NCBI RefSeq assembly: GCF_031979925.1
Contig: NZ_DALZFB010000002.1
Span: forward strand, 310,001 to 374,000
Source: Pseudescherichia sp031979925
GTDB taxonomy: Bacteria > Pseudomonadota > Gammaproteobacteria > Enterobacterales > Enterobacteriaceae
DNA length: 64,000 bases
Direction of reading: 5' to 3'
The notes beneath the pieces are model-generated. The model was not told the DNA's origin and did not search any database. It saw only the letters and a list, made by a program, of their open reading frames with translations. The position numbers and the translations under genes are program-made. Below are positions 42,238 to 50,601 of the stretch, one piece after another. How positions within the stretch are numbered: the stretch's first letter is position 1; every line of letters starts with the position of its first letter.

Positions 42238-42597
42238 ATGAATACTGTAAGTGCAAATTTAGTAATTGTTAGAAATGAATGGTATAACGCTTTTTATTAT
42301 GCTGATACCGAACAACTTGCCTACCTCCAAACTGAATGGTTTTTATCGACTAATGGTCAAAAGTTTCTAACTAAAGAAATCCAGTTAAAAAGAATTTTGG
42401 AAAATAAAGAAAACATCGTGAAGTTGAAAAGAAGTGAAAGCGATCTACAAATTCGTGAGTTCAAGAATATTGCTTGTGTTACCGGTAGAGCTGCAATACA
42501 TGATGGTGATAATATTACTCAAACTAACTTCATTGAGAATTGGATTAAGATCAACGGTAAATGGAAAATTCAGTTCATCAGTTTTGAGTCAGAATAA
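42238..42597 (+). CDS. NTF2-like (DUF4440/SnoaL-type) protein
   Basis: This 119-residue protein resembles small NTF2-fold proteins: an N-terminal helix VRNEWYNAFYYADTEQLAYLQTEWF, and C-terminal strands ACVTGRAAIHDGD and FIENWIKINGKWKIQFISFE. The family includes enzymes, immunity and binding proteins, so function stays open. AAAGGAAGATTCT precedes the ATG. It is the only gene between the two copies of the structured repeat, like cargo in a cassette. Confidence 0.7.
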   Translation: MNTVSANLVIVRNEWYNAFYYADTEQLAYLQTEWFLSTNGQKFLTKEIQLKRILENKENIVKLKRSESDLQIREFKNIACVTGRAAIHDGDNITQTNFIENWIKINGKWKIQFISFESE

Positions 42598-42607
42598 AGA
42601 CAGAAGT

Positions 42608-42799
42608 GCCAGTACATTACGGTACTGGCAGTTCAAGGTAAGCAGTACAAGGGTTATTCCATGTGTAACCCTACAGGCTGACTAACTATGAGTTAAACCC
42701 TAAAAATCTCATTGCATTAAGATATGAACCATCATTAGAATGATCCGGTACTACTCTCACATCTGGTGGGTTGGTTTGTTAGGTGATGCGAGAGTAGTA
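42608..42799. repeat. Structured repeat element copy 2 (downstream of the NTF2-like gene)
   Basis: The hairpin GCCAGTAC-ATTACG-GTACTGGC (42,608-42,629), the middle block CTCATTGCATTAAGATATG and the final stem-loop (42,748-42,799) repeat copy 1. The last stem reads TACTACTCTC/GAGAGTAGTA, different from copy 1 on both strands so that pairing is kept. The loop TGGGTTGGTTTGTT is identical. Confidence 0.75.
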
Positions 42800-42809
42800 T
42801 TTTTAAATG

Positions 42810-43199
42810 TTAGATCTCTAAATTATCAACTATGTTATTGAAACGTAATTCTTTAGATTTATTATTGTCTTCTTTGTCTTTAAAGTATTGATTAGTTGAA
42901 GAAAACAACAGCTTAAGCTGGTTTACATATTCTTGTAATGACTCAAGCTCGACATAATGATCTCTTACTATTAATTTGTTACCGTCAAATTCAATGGAGT
43001 ACGAGTCATCTTTCGGAAAGAAATTACTATAATCTGATGTGAACTTATCAACCCAAAGGTCACTTGGTGAACCATTTAAGAAAAACCGTAAAGTACTAAA
43101 ATATGGTTCTTCATCATTGTCGATATACAAAGAATCATTTTTGTCGAATGATTCTAAAAGCATTTCTTTTTCGTTATCAAACATTGGAATGATAAGCAT
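42810..43199 (-). CDS. Acidic hypothetical protein
   Basis: This 129-residue acidic protein (MLIIPMFDNEKEMLLESFDKND...) is not recognised. It has no signal peptide or membrane segment and a charged C-terminus. AGGGG lies before the ATG. It follows the YaaW-like gene on the same strand with a 90-bp gap. GTAC sites are near background. An immunity or accessory role is possible but not supported by a motif. Confidence 0.7.
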   Translation of the reverse strand: MLIIPMFDNEKEMLLESFDKNDSLYIDNDEEPYFSTLRFFLNGSPSDLWVDKFTSDYSNFFPKDDSYSIEFDGNKLIVRDHYVELESLQEYVNQLKLLFSSTNQYFKDKEDNNKSKELRFNNIVDNLEI

Positions 43200-43288
43200 T
43201 TAATCCCCTAAGCGTTTCGGCTTCATCTAAATGATTATAAATTACAGGATGGGAACGAGTATTTCTACTCGTTCGGTAAAATTACAAA

Positions 43289-44041
43289 CTAATTAAAATC
43301 TATTTCGTCAGCAATATTATTTGAAATTTTGCTGCGGAGTGCAGCAACCTGAATTACTGCTGGAATAGTAACCCGATATGCAGCCCCACCAACATCAATC
43401 ATTGTCCATATAGCAGTTATCGCCCAACCAATAGGGCCAGTAAGTACGGCCATAGTTCTTGTAAGAAGAATATTACCACCAAAAGATAAACCGCGACCAA
43501 TTAACGCTTTTAAGATCGTATTGGCAAGAACTAACGTCAATTGATAAGATTTAAAGCCACCGCTTCTAAAAATTACTTGAAATGCAGTAACTAAAGTTTC
43601 ACTTGTAATACCACTGGTATTTTTGACACCAACTTCACTCGCGAATTTTTTCAATTCTTCTGGAGTCATTTTCTCTAAAGCATCACGAAGTACTTTAAGC
43701 AATAAACTCTGCTCAATAACCTCAACAGAACTATCTTTATTGTAATTTACTTTCATTTTATCACAGACGTCGATTAGTACTTCTTTATATTTGACGCCCT
43801 TACCACCACGCAACATAGTGGCAAATGTGTTCCCACCAAAGCATTGAATTTCTGCTGCAATTTCTTGCCAATACTTGCTATGCTGAGGTTTGTATTTTTT
43901 ATACATCTCATTTGCAGAAAGTTCTTCAGTCCAGCGGGTCTCACCATCTTTATCATAAATTAAACATTCAACCAAGCCACTAAGATCTTTATCAGAACAT
44001 TTTGACAAAAACTCAAGATCTGAATCGTCACGGTATGCCAT
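43289..44041 (-). CDS. YaaW-like (UPF0174/DUF3944) protein
   Basis: This 250-residue protein is homologous to E. coli YaaW: YRDDSDLEFLSKCSDKDL near the start, WQEIAAEIQCFGGNTFATMLRGGKGVKYKEVLIDVCDKMK, and the C-terminal glycine-rich hydrophobic region GPIGWAITAIWTMIDVGGAAYRVTIPAVIQVAALR. The family has no settled function; the C-terminus may insert in membranes. GGAGTTTTACAC precedes the ATG. Only three GTAC sites occur in 753 bp, close to background, so it looks like later cargo in the prophage. Confidence 0.85.
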   Translation of the reverse strand: MAYRDDSDLEFLSKCSDKDLSGLVECLIYDKDGETRWTEELSANEMYKKYKPQHSKYWQEIAAEIQCFGGNTFATMLRGGKGVKYKEVLIDVCDKMKVNYNKDSSVEVIEQSLLLKVLRDALEKMTPEELKKFASEVGVKNTSGITSETLVTAFQVIFRSGGFKSYQLTLVLANTILKALIGRGLSFGGNILLTRTMAVLTGPIGWAITAIWTMIDVGGAAYRVTIPAVIQVAALRSKISNNIADEIDFN

Positions 44042-44345
44042 GTGTAAAACTCCATTTAAAATATTTGGATTATCGAACGCTAATTGTACAAATCGGTCTT
44101 TATTAGATTATTTCTTATGCTCTAACAATCATAAGTGTTTGTAAAGTCCCATCAACTTGCTTTGCTGCATTATTGACCATTTATCCTTCATCCAAAAAAG
44201 ACATCTTGTGACACAACCTGTCACCCCAATGATTTAAAAAATGTTCACTCCCAGGATCAGGTAGGGGGAAGGGTATTGACATGAAACACATAAAAAATGA
44301 TCAATATCAATAAGTTAACTAAGGATTCCCCCTTGAAGGATCGGA
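44042..44345. other. Divergent intergenic region between yaaW-like and EAL-like genes
   Basis: About 300 bp without a gene. It should hold the promoters of both flanking genes. TTGACA near 44,276 could be a -35 element for the EAL-like gene, but no convincing -10 was found at the right distance. Confidence 0.35.
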
Positions 44346-44924
44346 ATGAAAATTGAAAATTTTGCAGTACCAATCACTTCGGCTTTAAACGGAAAATTGT
44401 TGGGCGTTGAGCTTGAAACCAGAGTTGAGATCAACGGCTGCCGGATGATAGTTGGTAGTAGTAGTCGGGAAGCGGCACACATACGGGAGCACATACATAC
44501 CCAACAGATCCGTGAGGTACGCAGAATGGGTAATTGGTTCAGTAACAACAACCTCTTCTGTGTAATCAGTACAGAGACAGATACCCAGGCCACAGAACTA
44601 CCTTTCCTGAAGTACCTGACAACTACTACCGATTGTTCTAAAGGTGGGGTATGGCTGGATGGAGTAGGAGCCTATACCAGTAGTACGATCCCCCTTGTTG
44701 CTGGGGTGGTTGAGGTAGCGAGGCTGGATAGAACATTTACCAAGGAACATATAGATCGAGATATCTTCCCAATCATTCTCAAGAACCTAGGGCAGTACTG
44801 CGACAAGCTCATAGTACCAATAAAGAACAGACAGCATCTATCCATACTACGTGATGCAGGTGTATGGGCGGTACAGGGTGAGTACAGGCCAGTATCGTTC
44901 AATAGCTTACAGATGCTCATATAG
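44346..44924 (+). CDS. Degenerate EAL-domain-like protein
   Basis: The 192-residue sequence follows the EAL fold in miniature: GKLLGVELETRVE aligns with the EAL motif region, GGVWLDGVGAYTSSTIPLVAGVVEVARLDRTF with the DDFGTGYSS...KIDRSF region, and LIVPIKNRQHLSILRDAGVWAVQGEYR with the EGVE...QGYYF region. The second aspartate of DD, the KID lysine and the EGVE glutamate are missing, so it should not hydrolyse c-di-GMP. Like YdiV, it may bind a protein or c-di-GMP. GTAC is enriched (nine in 579 bp), so it is long-resident in the phage. Confidence 0.65.
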   Translation: MKIENFAVPITSALNGKLLGVELETRVEINGCRMIVGSSSREAAHIREHIHTQQIREVRRMGNWFSNNNLFCVISTETDTQATELPFLKYLTTTTDCSKGGVWLDGVGAYTSSTIPLVAGVVEVARLDRTFTKEHIDRDIFPIILKNLGQYCDKLIVPIKNRQHLSILRDAGVWAVQGEYRPVSFNSLQMLI

Positions 44925-45181
44925 TGCATACATCATAGTTTCAAGTATGTACTCGTTCCAGTTATAGACTTAATGTAGTACTACTCGCGTACACTACAGG
45001 CCGTAGTACTTAACTGGCTCTGGAATGAGGATGCGAGGATAACACACAAGAGCATGCCACGAGCCTAAGATGGGCTAGACTCCAATTTAGATGACCCAAA
45101 TTCTAAGGGCAGACATTGATAAAATTTAGAGATTGGAGCATTATCTCGTTATCAACAAAGAACCACAATTAAGGAATAATA

Positions 45182-45895
45182 ATGAGTAGTGTTAGCATAC
45201 TGGCTCCATTGGGTATTGGTTTATTGGCATGGGCGATAGCTGGGTGTACAATCTCTAGTAATATGCAGGAAAAGAATAATAATAAACTGATGTCCAGACT
45301 TTCAGGTACTTTAGGTGGAGCTGTTGTTGGCTTTATATGTTTAATAGCATCAATTATCTATTTTGATGATTCCAGTACTGAAAGCACCACCAATACTGTA
45401 AGTAGTGCTAGTACCAGCAAGAACACTGAAGGTGATAACAGTGCTGTTGATTCCGTCCCAAAGAAATCGATTGGTATTAATGTTGAGACTCTGACTAAAC
45501 GTATGCAAAAAAACCTTGTAGATCTGGGTTCAAAATTCAAGGTTCATTTTGATACAGAAAAAAACGAAAATTCAACGTTATCAAAACAGGAACTTAATGA
45601 TCACAATGCAGTTTTGATTACATCCGATAACGCTACCGGAATGATAACCAGTATGATGATTATCACTATGGGCAATGGCAGTATGCAAAGCGGATTCGAT
45701 GTTCTGCACACAGTCCTATCAACAGTATCTGCAACATTAGGGGACAATGAAATGAAAAGCGGCAAATCGGCAGATATAGTTATGGGACTAGTAAAACATA
45801 AGTACCCAAATGATGAGGTTTTTGTTGATGGGAAACGATATTCAATTTTACAAACTAACGAAGGATTGATAACGTTCTTTATATCAGCAAAATAA
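45182..45895 (+). CDS. Hypothetical membrane protein with Ser/Thr-rich linker
   Basis: This 237-residue protein has two N-terminal membrane segments (LAPLGIGLLAWAIAGCTI and LGGAVVGFICLIASIIYF), a low-complexity Ser/Thr linker (about residues 62-85) and a C-terminal globular domain (about 95-237) of unrecognised family. AAGGAATAAT precedes the ATG. The topology suggests a bitopic or hairpin inner-membrane protein with an exposed domain, possibly an exclusion or host-interaction factor. A terminator follows. Confidence 0.75.
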   Translation: MSSVSILAPLGIGLLAWAIAGCTISSNMQEKNNNKLMSRLSGTLGGAVVGFICLIASIIYFDDSSTESTTNTVSSASTSKNTEGDNSAVDSVPKKSIGINVETLTKRMQKNLVDLGSKFKVHFDTEKNENSTLSKQELNDHNAVLITSDNATGMITSMMIITMGNGSMQSGFDVLHTVLSTVSATLGDNEMKSGKSADIVMGLVKHKYPNDEVFVDGKRYSILQTNEGLITFFISAK

Positions 45896-45967
45896 AGCAC
45901 TTGAAAAAAGTGGCTGACCCGGACAAAAAAATAGTACTGTCGTACTAACTATAACTAAATGATAAAT

Positions 45968-45998
45968 AACCCATAGCAGTAGTGCTGTGGGTTTTTTT
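45968..45998 (+). terminator. Terminator after the membrane protein gene
   Basis: AACCCATAGCA-GTAG-TGCTGTGGGTT followed by TTTTT. It separates the accessory genes from the structural module. Confidence 0.9.
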
Positions 45999-46216
45999 AT
46001 GCCCGCTAAATGCTTAACAAGACGCGATATGGGAAGGGCTGAAAATTACATGTACCTTTGCATATTCAGTCACAATGCATCTCACAGAGCGACAGAGAGC
46101 ATCCCAGATAGGTTCTCCGCCAGATTTTGAAAGATCGAGTAGTTTCGCCGCTCGTTCTTTTTAATGTGTGTGAGGTTTTAAAACCCATTCATTCAGTACA
46201 ATATCATGAGGTACAA
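45999..46216. other. Region upstream of terminase, possible packaging site
   Basis: No firm gene is seen between the terminator and the chosen TerS start. In lambda-type phages the cos site lies just upstream of the small terminase gene, so this is the natural place to look. No cos-like sequence could be identified by eye. Confidence 0.25.
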
Positions 46217-46756
46217 ATGACCTATCAACAATTAGCAAGAATTTATGGTTATGACCCGGTAACTGTAAGCCGTGACTGGAAATCAAGAGGGCTGGATATT
46301 ACTCAAACTGATGATGAGATTTACCAGTGGGTAACTGACAATATTTTAATCCCACTTAGAGGCCAAACAGATTTAAGAGAAGAAACTCAAAAAGAACAAC
46401 TAAGGTTAGCCAGGGCAAAAGCAGATATTGAAGAGATGGAAGCAGACCTAAAACGAAAAAATTTGATAGAGGTTGATTACGTTACCGAAACATTATCAGG
46501 GTACTTTCATCAACTAAAATCAATGTTACGTGGCATACCAAATACAACCTACATAGAACTATTTGCAAGTGAAGATGCAAATCATCTAAGGATTATATTA
46601 AGAGATAAAATTGATGAAGTACTTCGTGACATTGGAAGTTACGAGTATGAGGAAGAAGAAGATGAAAATGGAGTTTCAGAATCAGAGGAAAATGATTCGC
46701 ATTTTGAACAAGTCGGTACAGGCAATATTGCCACCAGAGAAAGTACTTCCAAGTGA
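46217..46756 (+). CDS. Terminase small subunit (Nu1-like)
   Basis: This protein of about 179 residues should bind the packaging site and recruit the large subunit. It begins with an HTH region of Nu1 type (MTYQQLARIYGYDPVTVSRDWKSRGLDI), followed by a long helical segment (TQKEQLRLARAKADIEEMEADLKRKNLIEVDYV) and an acidic tail. The ATG at 46,217 is chosen because the HTH starts here and GAGG lies upstream; an upstream ATG at 46,127 is possible. The end overlaps the large subunit gene. Confidence 0.85.
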   Translation: MTYQQLARIYGYDPVTVSRDWKSRGLDITQTDDEIYQWVTDNILIPLRGQTDLREETQKEQLRLARAKADIEEMEADLKRKNLIEVDYVTETLSGYFHQLKSMLRGIPNTTYIELFASEDANHLRIILRDKIDEVLRDIGSYEYEEEEDENGVSESEENDSHFEQVGTGNIATRESTSK

Positions 46757-48584
46757 TTGGGTAGAGAATAATTTAAAGTTCTGTGACGGTGAGTTACAGG
46801 GATCTCCCATGCGTTTGTACAAGTTCCAGCAGGAGCCACTGAATGCAATTATAGAACCGGGTGTACGTAAGATTTGTTTAATGTCCTCAGCACAATTACT
46901 TAAGACGACAATAGTTACTGGAGCTTCCCTATATTTCCTCGCACATGATCCCTCAAATATGGTAATCGCAGGCACTACGGCAAATACAATCAAGAAGTAT
47001 AAGAACGGTAAGTACGATCCAACTATCCAGTTAACCCCAAGCCTTGCCAGGCTAATAACAAGTAAAAACGATAAAACCAAAACTAACGATGCCAATACCC
47101 AGGAAACAACCGTTGGTACTTTTAACTACTTTGTATCCCTTAATTCCCCATCAACTCTACGTGGTCTCACGGCGAAGCGTGTATTTTGTGATGAAATATC
47201 TGGGGTATCTACTGATGGTGAGGAAGGAAACCCAATAGCGTTAGTTTCACAGCGTTGTGAATCATTTCGAGATTCACTAATCATGATGTGTAGTACCCCA
47301 CTCGTACCAGAAGATCCTATCTGCCAGGAGTTCGAAATGTCGGATAAGCGGTACTTTCATGTACCTTGCCCGGCGTGCGGAGTAGAAGAACGTCTGGTAT
47401 GGGAGAATGTTAAGTTCAAATGGAAAAGTATTGATGGTGGGCGAAGAACGATCCCTGATGCAGATACTGCATACCTGGAATGTCCTGAATGCAAGCACCA
47501 GTATACTGAAGCAGAACGGGTAAGGGCGGTATCGTTAGGTAGATGGATTGCAACCCATCCAGAGATAACTGATGTACGGGGTTATCACATTTCACGCTTG
47601 TACTCTCCAGTTTCCTCAATTCGGAAATTAGTACTTGATTATGCCGAAGCGTTTAAGAATTTTGATCTAATGCAATTCGTAAACAACTCTTTAGGCGAAC
47701 CGTACTTTGATAGGGAAAATGTAGAACATGATTTAACAGTATTAGAGCAGCTTAGAAACTTCGATATTGATATTAATAATATTCCTGATGATTGCGTAGG
47801 AACATTTTTTGCAGTTGACCAACAATTAGATCGTCTTGAACTTACCTGTGTAGGATTATCTCCATCTGCTTACTATGTACTTGATCACCGCTCTTTTTAT
47901 GCCGTGGACTGTAATAAGTATGGTTCCCCAGCCTATAAAGAACTCAAAAGCTTTATTAATAATCTTAATTTAAAAACTAAGAACGGTACGCCTCTAAGGA
48001 TTCTACAGGTATGGGTAGACAGCTCCAACGGGGCCGCAACCAATACTATCTACCGCTTCTGTAATGAGAAGGGTAATGAGAAGTACAAGCCAATTAAGGG
48101 TGATGGACGTACTACGATCCCCCTCTATAAAGAAAGTACTTCAAGTGGTTATAAATTCATGTTGCTTAATGTTAATGAGGGTAAGAACCGAATCCGTAGA
48201 TTATTGAATGCTGCAATTAATGATGAAGCACATGAAGGCAAAAGAATAATTTTTAGTCATTCATTACCAGATGATGCATTCTTGCAATATACGAGCGAAA
48301 AAAGAATTGTTAAGGGCGGTCAATTAGTCTGGGTAAAGCGTAGTGGTTCGAAAGAAGATCGAAATGAGATGCTCGATACACTCAACTATAACCTAATAAG
48401 CATTGAGTACATGTTAAATAAATTAGGTACAGATGCCTATAGAAAGCTCAAACAATATAACAATAATCAGGCAAGGCATAAATATAAGGAAGAAACACAA
48501 ACCGACGATGTACCAAACGCCGAAGAACCAATACAGAACAAACGTAGGAAGCGATTGAGTACTAAAAGTTGGTTTAATGAATAA
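46692..48584 (+). CDS. Terminase large subunit (lambda gpA family)
   Basis: This is the packaging motor and nuclease. The ATPase part shows RLYKFQQEPLNAI, a lambda-like P-loop region LMSSAQLLKTTIV, and VFCDEISG as Walker B. A zinc-finger-like pair CPACG...CPECKHQY lies in the middle, as in other gpA-family proteins. The nuclease half has AVDQQLDRLELTCVGL and WVDSSNGAATN. It overlaps the small subunit by about 65 bp. The start is uncertain: 46,692 follows AGAGGA, and 46,668 is an alternative. Confidence 0.93.
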   Translation: MIRILNKSVQAILPPEKVLPSDWVENNLKFCDGELQGSPMRLYKFQQEPLNAIIEPGVRKICLMSSAQLLKTTIVTGASLYFLAHDPSNMVIAGTTANTIKKYKNGKYDPTIQLTPSLARLITSKNDKTKTNDANTQETTVGTFNYFVSLNSPSTLRGLTAKRVFCDEISGVSTDGEEGNPIALVSQRCESFRDSLIMMCSTPLVPEDPICQEFEMSDKRYFHVPCPACGVEERLVWENVKFKWKSIDGGRRTIPDADTAYLECPECKHQYTEAERVRAVSLGRWIATHPEITDVRGYHISRLYSPVSSIRKLVLDYAEAFKNFDLMQFVNNSLGEPYFDRENVEHDLTVLEQLRNFDIDINNIPDDCVGTFFAVDQQLDRLELTCVGLSPSAYYVLDHRSFYAVDCNKYGSPAYKELKSFINNLNLKTKNGTPLRILQVWVDSSNGAATNTIYRFCNEKGNEKYKPIKGDGRTTIPLYKESTSSGYKFMLLNVNEGKNRIRRLLNAAINDEAHEGKRIIFSHSLPDDAFLQYTSEKRIVKGGQLVWVKRSGSKEDRNEMLDTLNYNLISIEYMLNKLGTDAYRKLKQYNNNQARHKYKEETQTDDVPNAEEPIQNKRRKRLSTKSWFNE

Positions 48585-48595
48585 GGAAATTAAAA

Positions 48596-49084
48596 ATGGC
48601 AACTATTCGGAAGATAGATTTTAGTAAAGATATCATCCAGGGTGAAAAAGTTATATTTGATTTTTCTGCTGATTCTGTAATTGATATTGTTGATAGTGAA
48701 GGTATTAAAACTACCTATTCATTTCCGTATCAACCAATTGATACCTCTGGCTGGAAAACGGGTGCACAAACTGCAATCATCAATGATTCTGGTTTTGAAG
48801 TACGAGTCTTTCAGGTTGTCGATCCTACTGCAACAGCAAGTAAGTACAATCAATATATGAAAATTATTGATGAGATCAATATTGTTATCTCATCAAAAGT
48901 AGAGAATGGTGGGGTAATTACCCAATCAATTAATAACAAAAGCCTCACTACTGAGTCACTGGATGCACTACATAAACTTCGTGCACATTATACGAAGCTC
49001 GCAAACCAGGAATATGCACGTATGAAGGGCATTGCGACACGTAACCCCATTAAATCAGTAACAACATTTAACAGGGGGACATAA
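48596..49084 (+). CDS. Phage protein at the gpW position, unknown
   Basis: This 162-residue protein lies between terminase and portal, where lambda has gpW. It has an N-terminal beta-rich part and a C-terminal helix (SLTTESLDALHKLRAHYTKLANQEYARMKGI) that recalls connector proteins. It may be a head-tail connector or head decoration protein; assignment is by position. AAGGAAATT precedes the ATG, and the end overlaps the portal start by one base. Confidence 0.75.
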   Translation: MATIRKIDFSKDIIQGEKVIFDFSADSVIDIVDSEGIKTTYSFPYQPIDTSGWKTGAQTAIINDSGFEVRVFQVVDPTATASKYNQYMKIIDEINIVISSKVENGGVITQSINNKSLTTESLDALHKLRAHYTKLANQEYARMKGIATRNPIKSVTTFNRGT

Positions 49085-50601
49085 TGGCGTGGCGTAGAAA
49101 ATTAGATTTAAAAGATAATAAAGAACACAAAACAAAACAAGACCGTAAACCTCTTACAGATTCAACCCTAAAACGTGAATTACGTGATGTACGTACTAAT
49201 ACTCAATCCTCTGTAATTAATTTCGGCTTTTCGGCAGGAAATGCAGCAGGTAATATCAATAGTATTATCAATCTCACATTGCCCGTACTGGTAGCAAAAT
49301 CACGCGAGTATAGCCTGAATAATGGTATTGCCAAAAAGTTCTTTCAAGTCAACAGTGATGGTGTAACCGGGGCTTCTGGCCTGTACATCCGTCCTGATGT
49401 ACATTTATATGATGATAATGCACAGAACCTCATAGTAAATGAAGAATTAGAGAAAGCTTTCTATAAATATGCCGAAAACCCAGAACTATTTTCAGTAAAT
49501 GGTAAGTTAGATTTAGCTTCTTTTCAGCGTTTAGTTGAACGTACACGAAGTATTGATGGTGAAGCTTTTGTAATTTGCCATGAAATTGATGGTAATGTTA
49601 AGTTCGAATTGATTGATTCTTTACGTGTTCCAGTATCTGGAAACCGTATGTTTAATGACAATAGCTATATTTCTAACGGTATTAGATTCGATCAGTACGG
49701 TAAACCTATTGAGTACTATGTAACTCGCCTGAATCCAATCAATTACACGTACCAGACTGGTACTTATGATGTTATCCCGGCATCACGTATGTTACATCTG
49801 ATGGTAAGCGATTATCCTGCTCAACAACGCGGAATCCCGGACATAATCGCAGGTACTACATTATTAAAAGATCTTGAGTCTTTTATTAAGGCTGCCATTG
49901 TTTCTAAAAAACTTTCGGCAAGTGCTACTGCATTCATTTTAAACGCAGACTCTTCAGATGGTGATACTGATTTTATCAATGATGATAAACCAGAGTACTA
50001 TGAAAATGATTATCTCTCTGGCGGTAGTATTGTTGAACTACAACCGGGACAGAACATTACGAGTGTAAACCCAAATGGAGCAACAGACGGAATTACAGAG
50101 TTCGTTTCTACTCAGATGCAAATGATTGCAATGGCATTAGGTATTACTGAACAGTCATTGAGTGGTTCAACTGCAAACGCTTCATTCTCAGCAGCAAAAC
50201 TTACTGACAAGCTACAGCAACAGACATTCAAATCAAGAATCAATGCTTTAACTACTACTATCTTAAAACCAATTTATGCAATGTGGCTTAAAAGGGAAAT
50301 GTTAAGTAATAGAAAGTTAAATCTGAATTTTGGTGATTTCGATAAGTTACTTAATGCTAAATATATTTCGGAAACTGCTACCTCACTCGACCCACTCAAA
50401 GATGTGCAGACTCAAGTACTCATGATTGATAATAAAATCAAGAGCCGTTCAATGGTTATTTCTGAGTTTGGATATGATCCGTATGTTGTCCAGCGTGAAA
50501 TAGAAGAGGAAGAAAAGCAAAATAATAATAAACAGGAAGTGATCCAGGATGGAACTCAAGAACAACAAGAGGGAACTACAAGTACCCCACCAGGCGATTA
50601 A
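49084..50601 (+). CDS. Portal protein (lambda gpB-type)
   Basis: The 505-residue portal forms the dodecameric ring through which DNA enters the capsid. It has lambda-family portal features: ARSREYSLNNGIAKKFFQVNSDGVTG-type N-terminal region, GEAFVICHE, PASRMLHLMVSDYPAQQRGIPDI and a long C-terminal helical region around FVSTQMQMIAMALGITEQSLSGS. The C-terminus is charged and overlaps the protease-capsid gene by 53 bp in another frame. Confidence 0.93.
   Translation: MAWRRKLDLKDNKEHKTKQDRKPLTDSTLKRELRDVRTNTQSSVINFGFSAGNAAGNINSIINLTLPVLVAKSREYSLNNGIAKKFFQVNSDGVTGASGLYIRPDVHLYDDNAQNLIVNEELEKAFYKYAENPELFSVNGKLDLASFQRLVERTRSIDGEAFVICHEIDGNVKFELIDSLRVPVSGNRMFNDNSYISNGIRFDQYGKPIEYYVTRLNPINYTYQTGTYDVIPASRMLHLMVSDYPAQQRGIPDIIAGTTLLKDLESFIKAAIVSKKLSASATAFILNADSSDGDTDFINDDKPEYYENDYLSGGSIVELQPGQNITSVNPNGATDGITEFVSTQMQMIAMALGITEQSLSGSTANASFSAAKLTDKLQQQTFKSRINALTTTILKPIYAMWLKREMLSNRKLNLNFGDFDKLLNAKYISETATSLDPLKDVQTQVLMIDNKIKSRSMVISEFGYDPYVVQREIEEEEKQNNNKQEVIQDGTQEQQEGTTSTPPGD

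Noticed and set aside
41479..42597. Toxin-antitoxin pair (HTH protein plus NTF2-like protein)
   Set aside because: The two genes are nearly 500 bp apart with a repeat element between them, and the NTF2-like protein shows no toxin motif.
45999..46216. A cos site before the terminase genes
   Set aside because: The position is right but no recognisable cosN/cosB-like pattern was found by eye, so it is recorded only as a location to examine.
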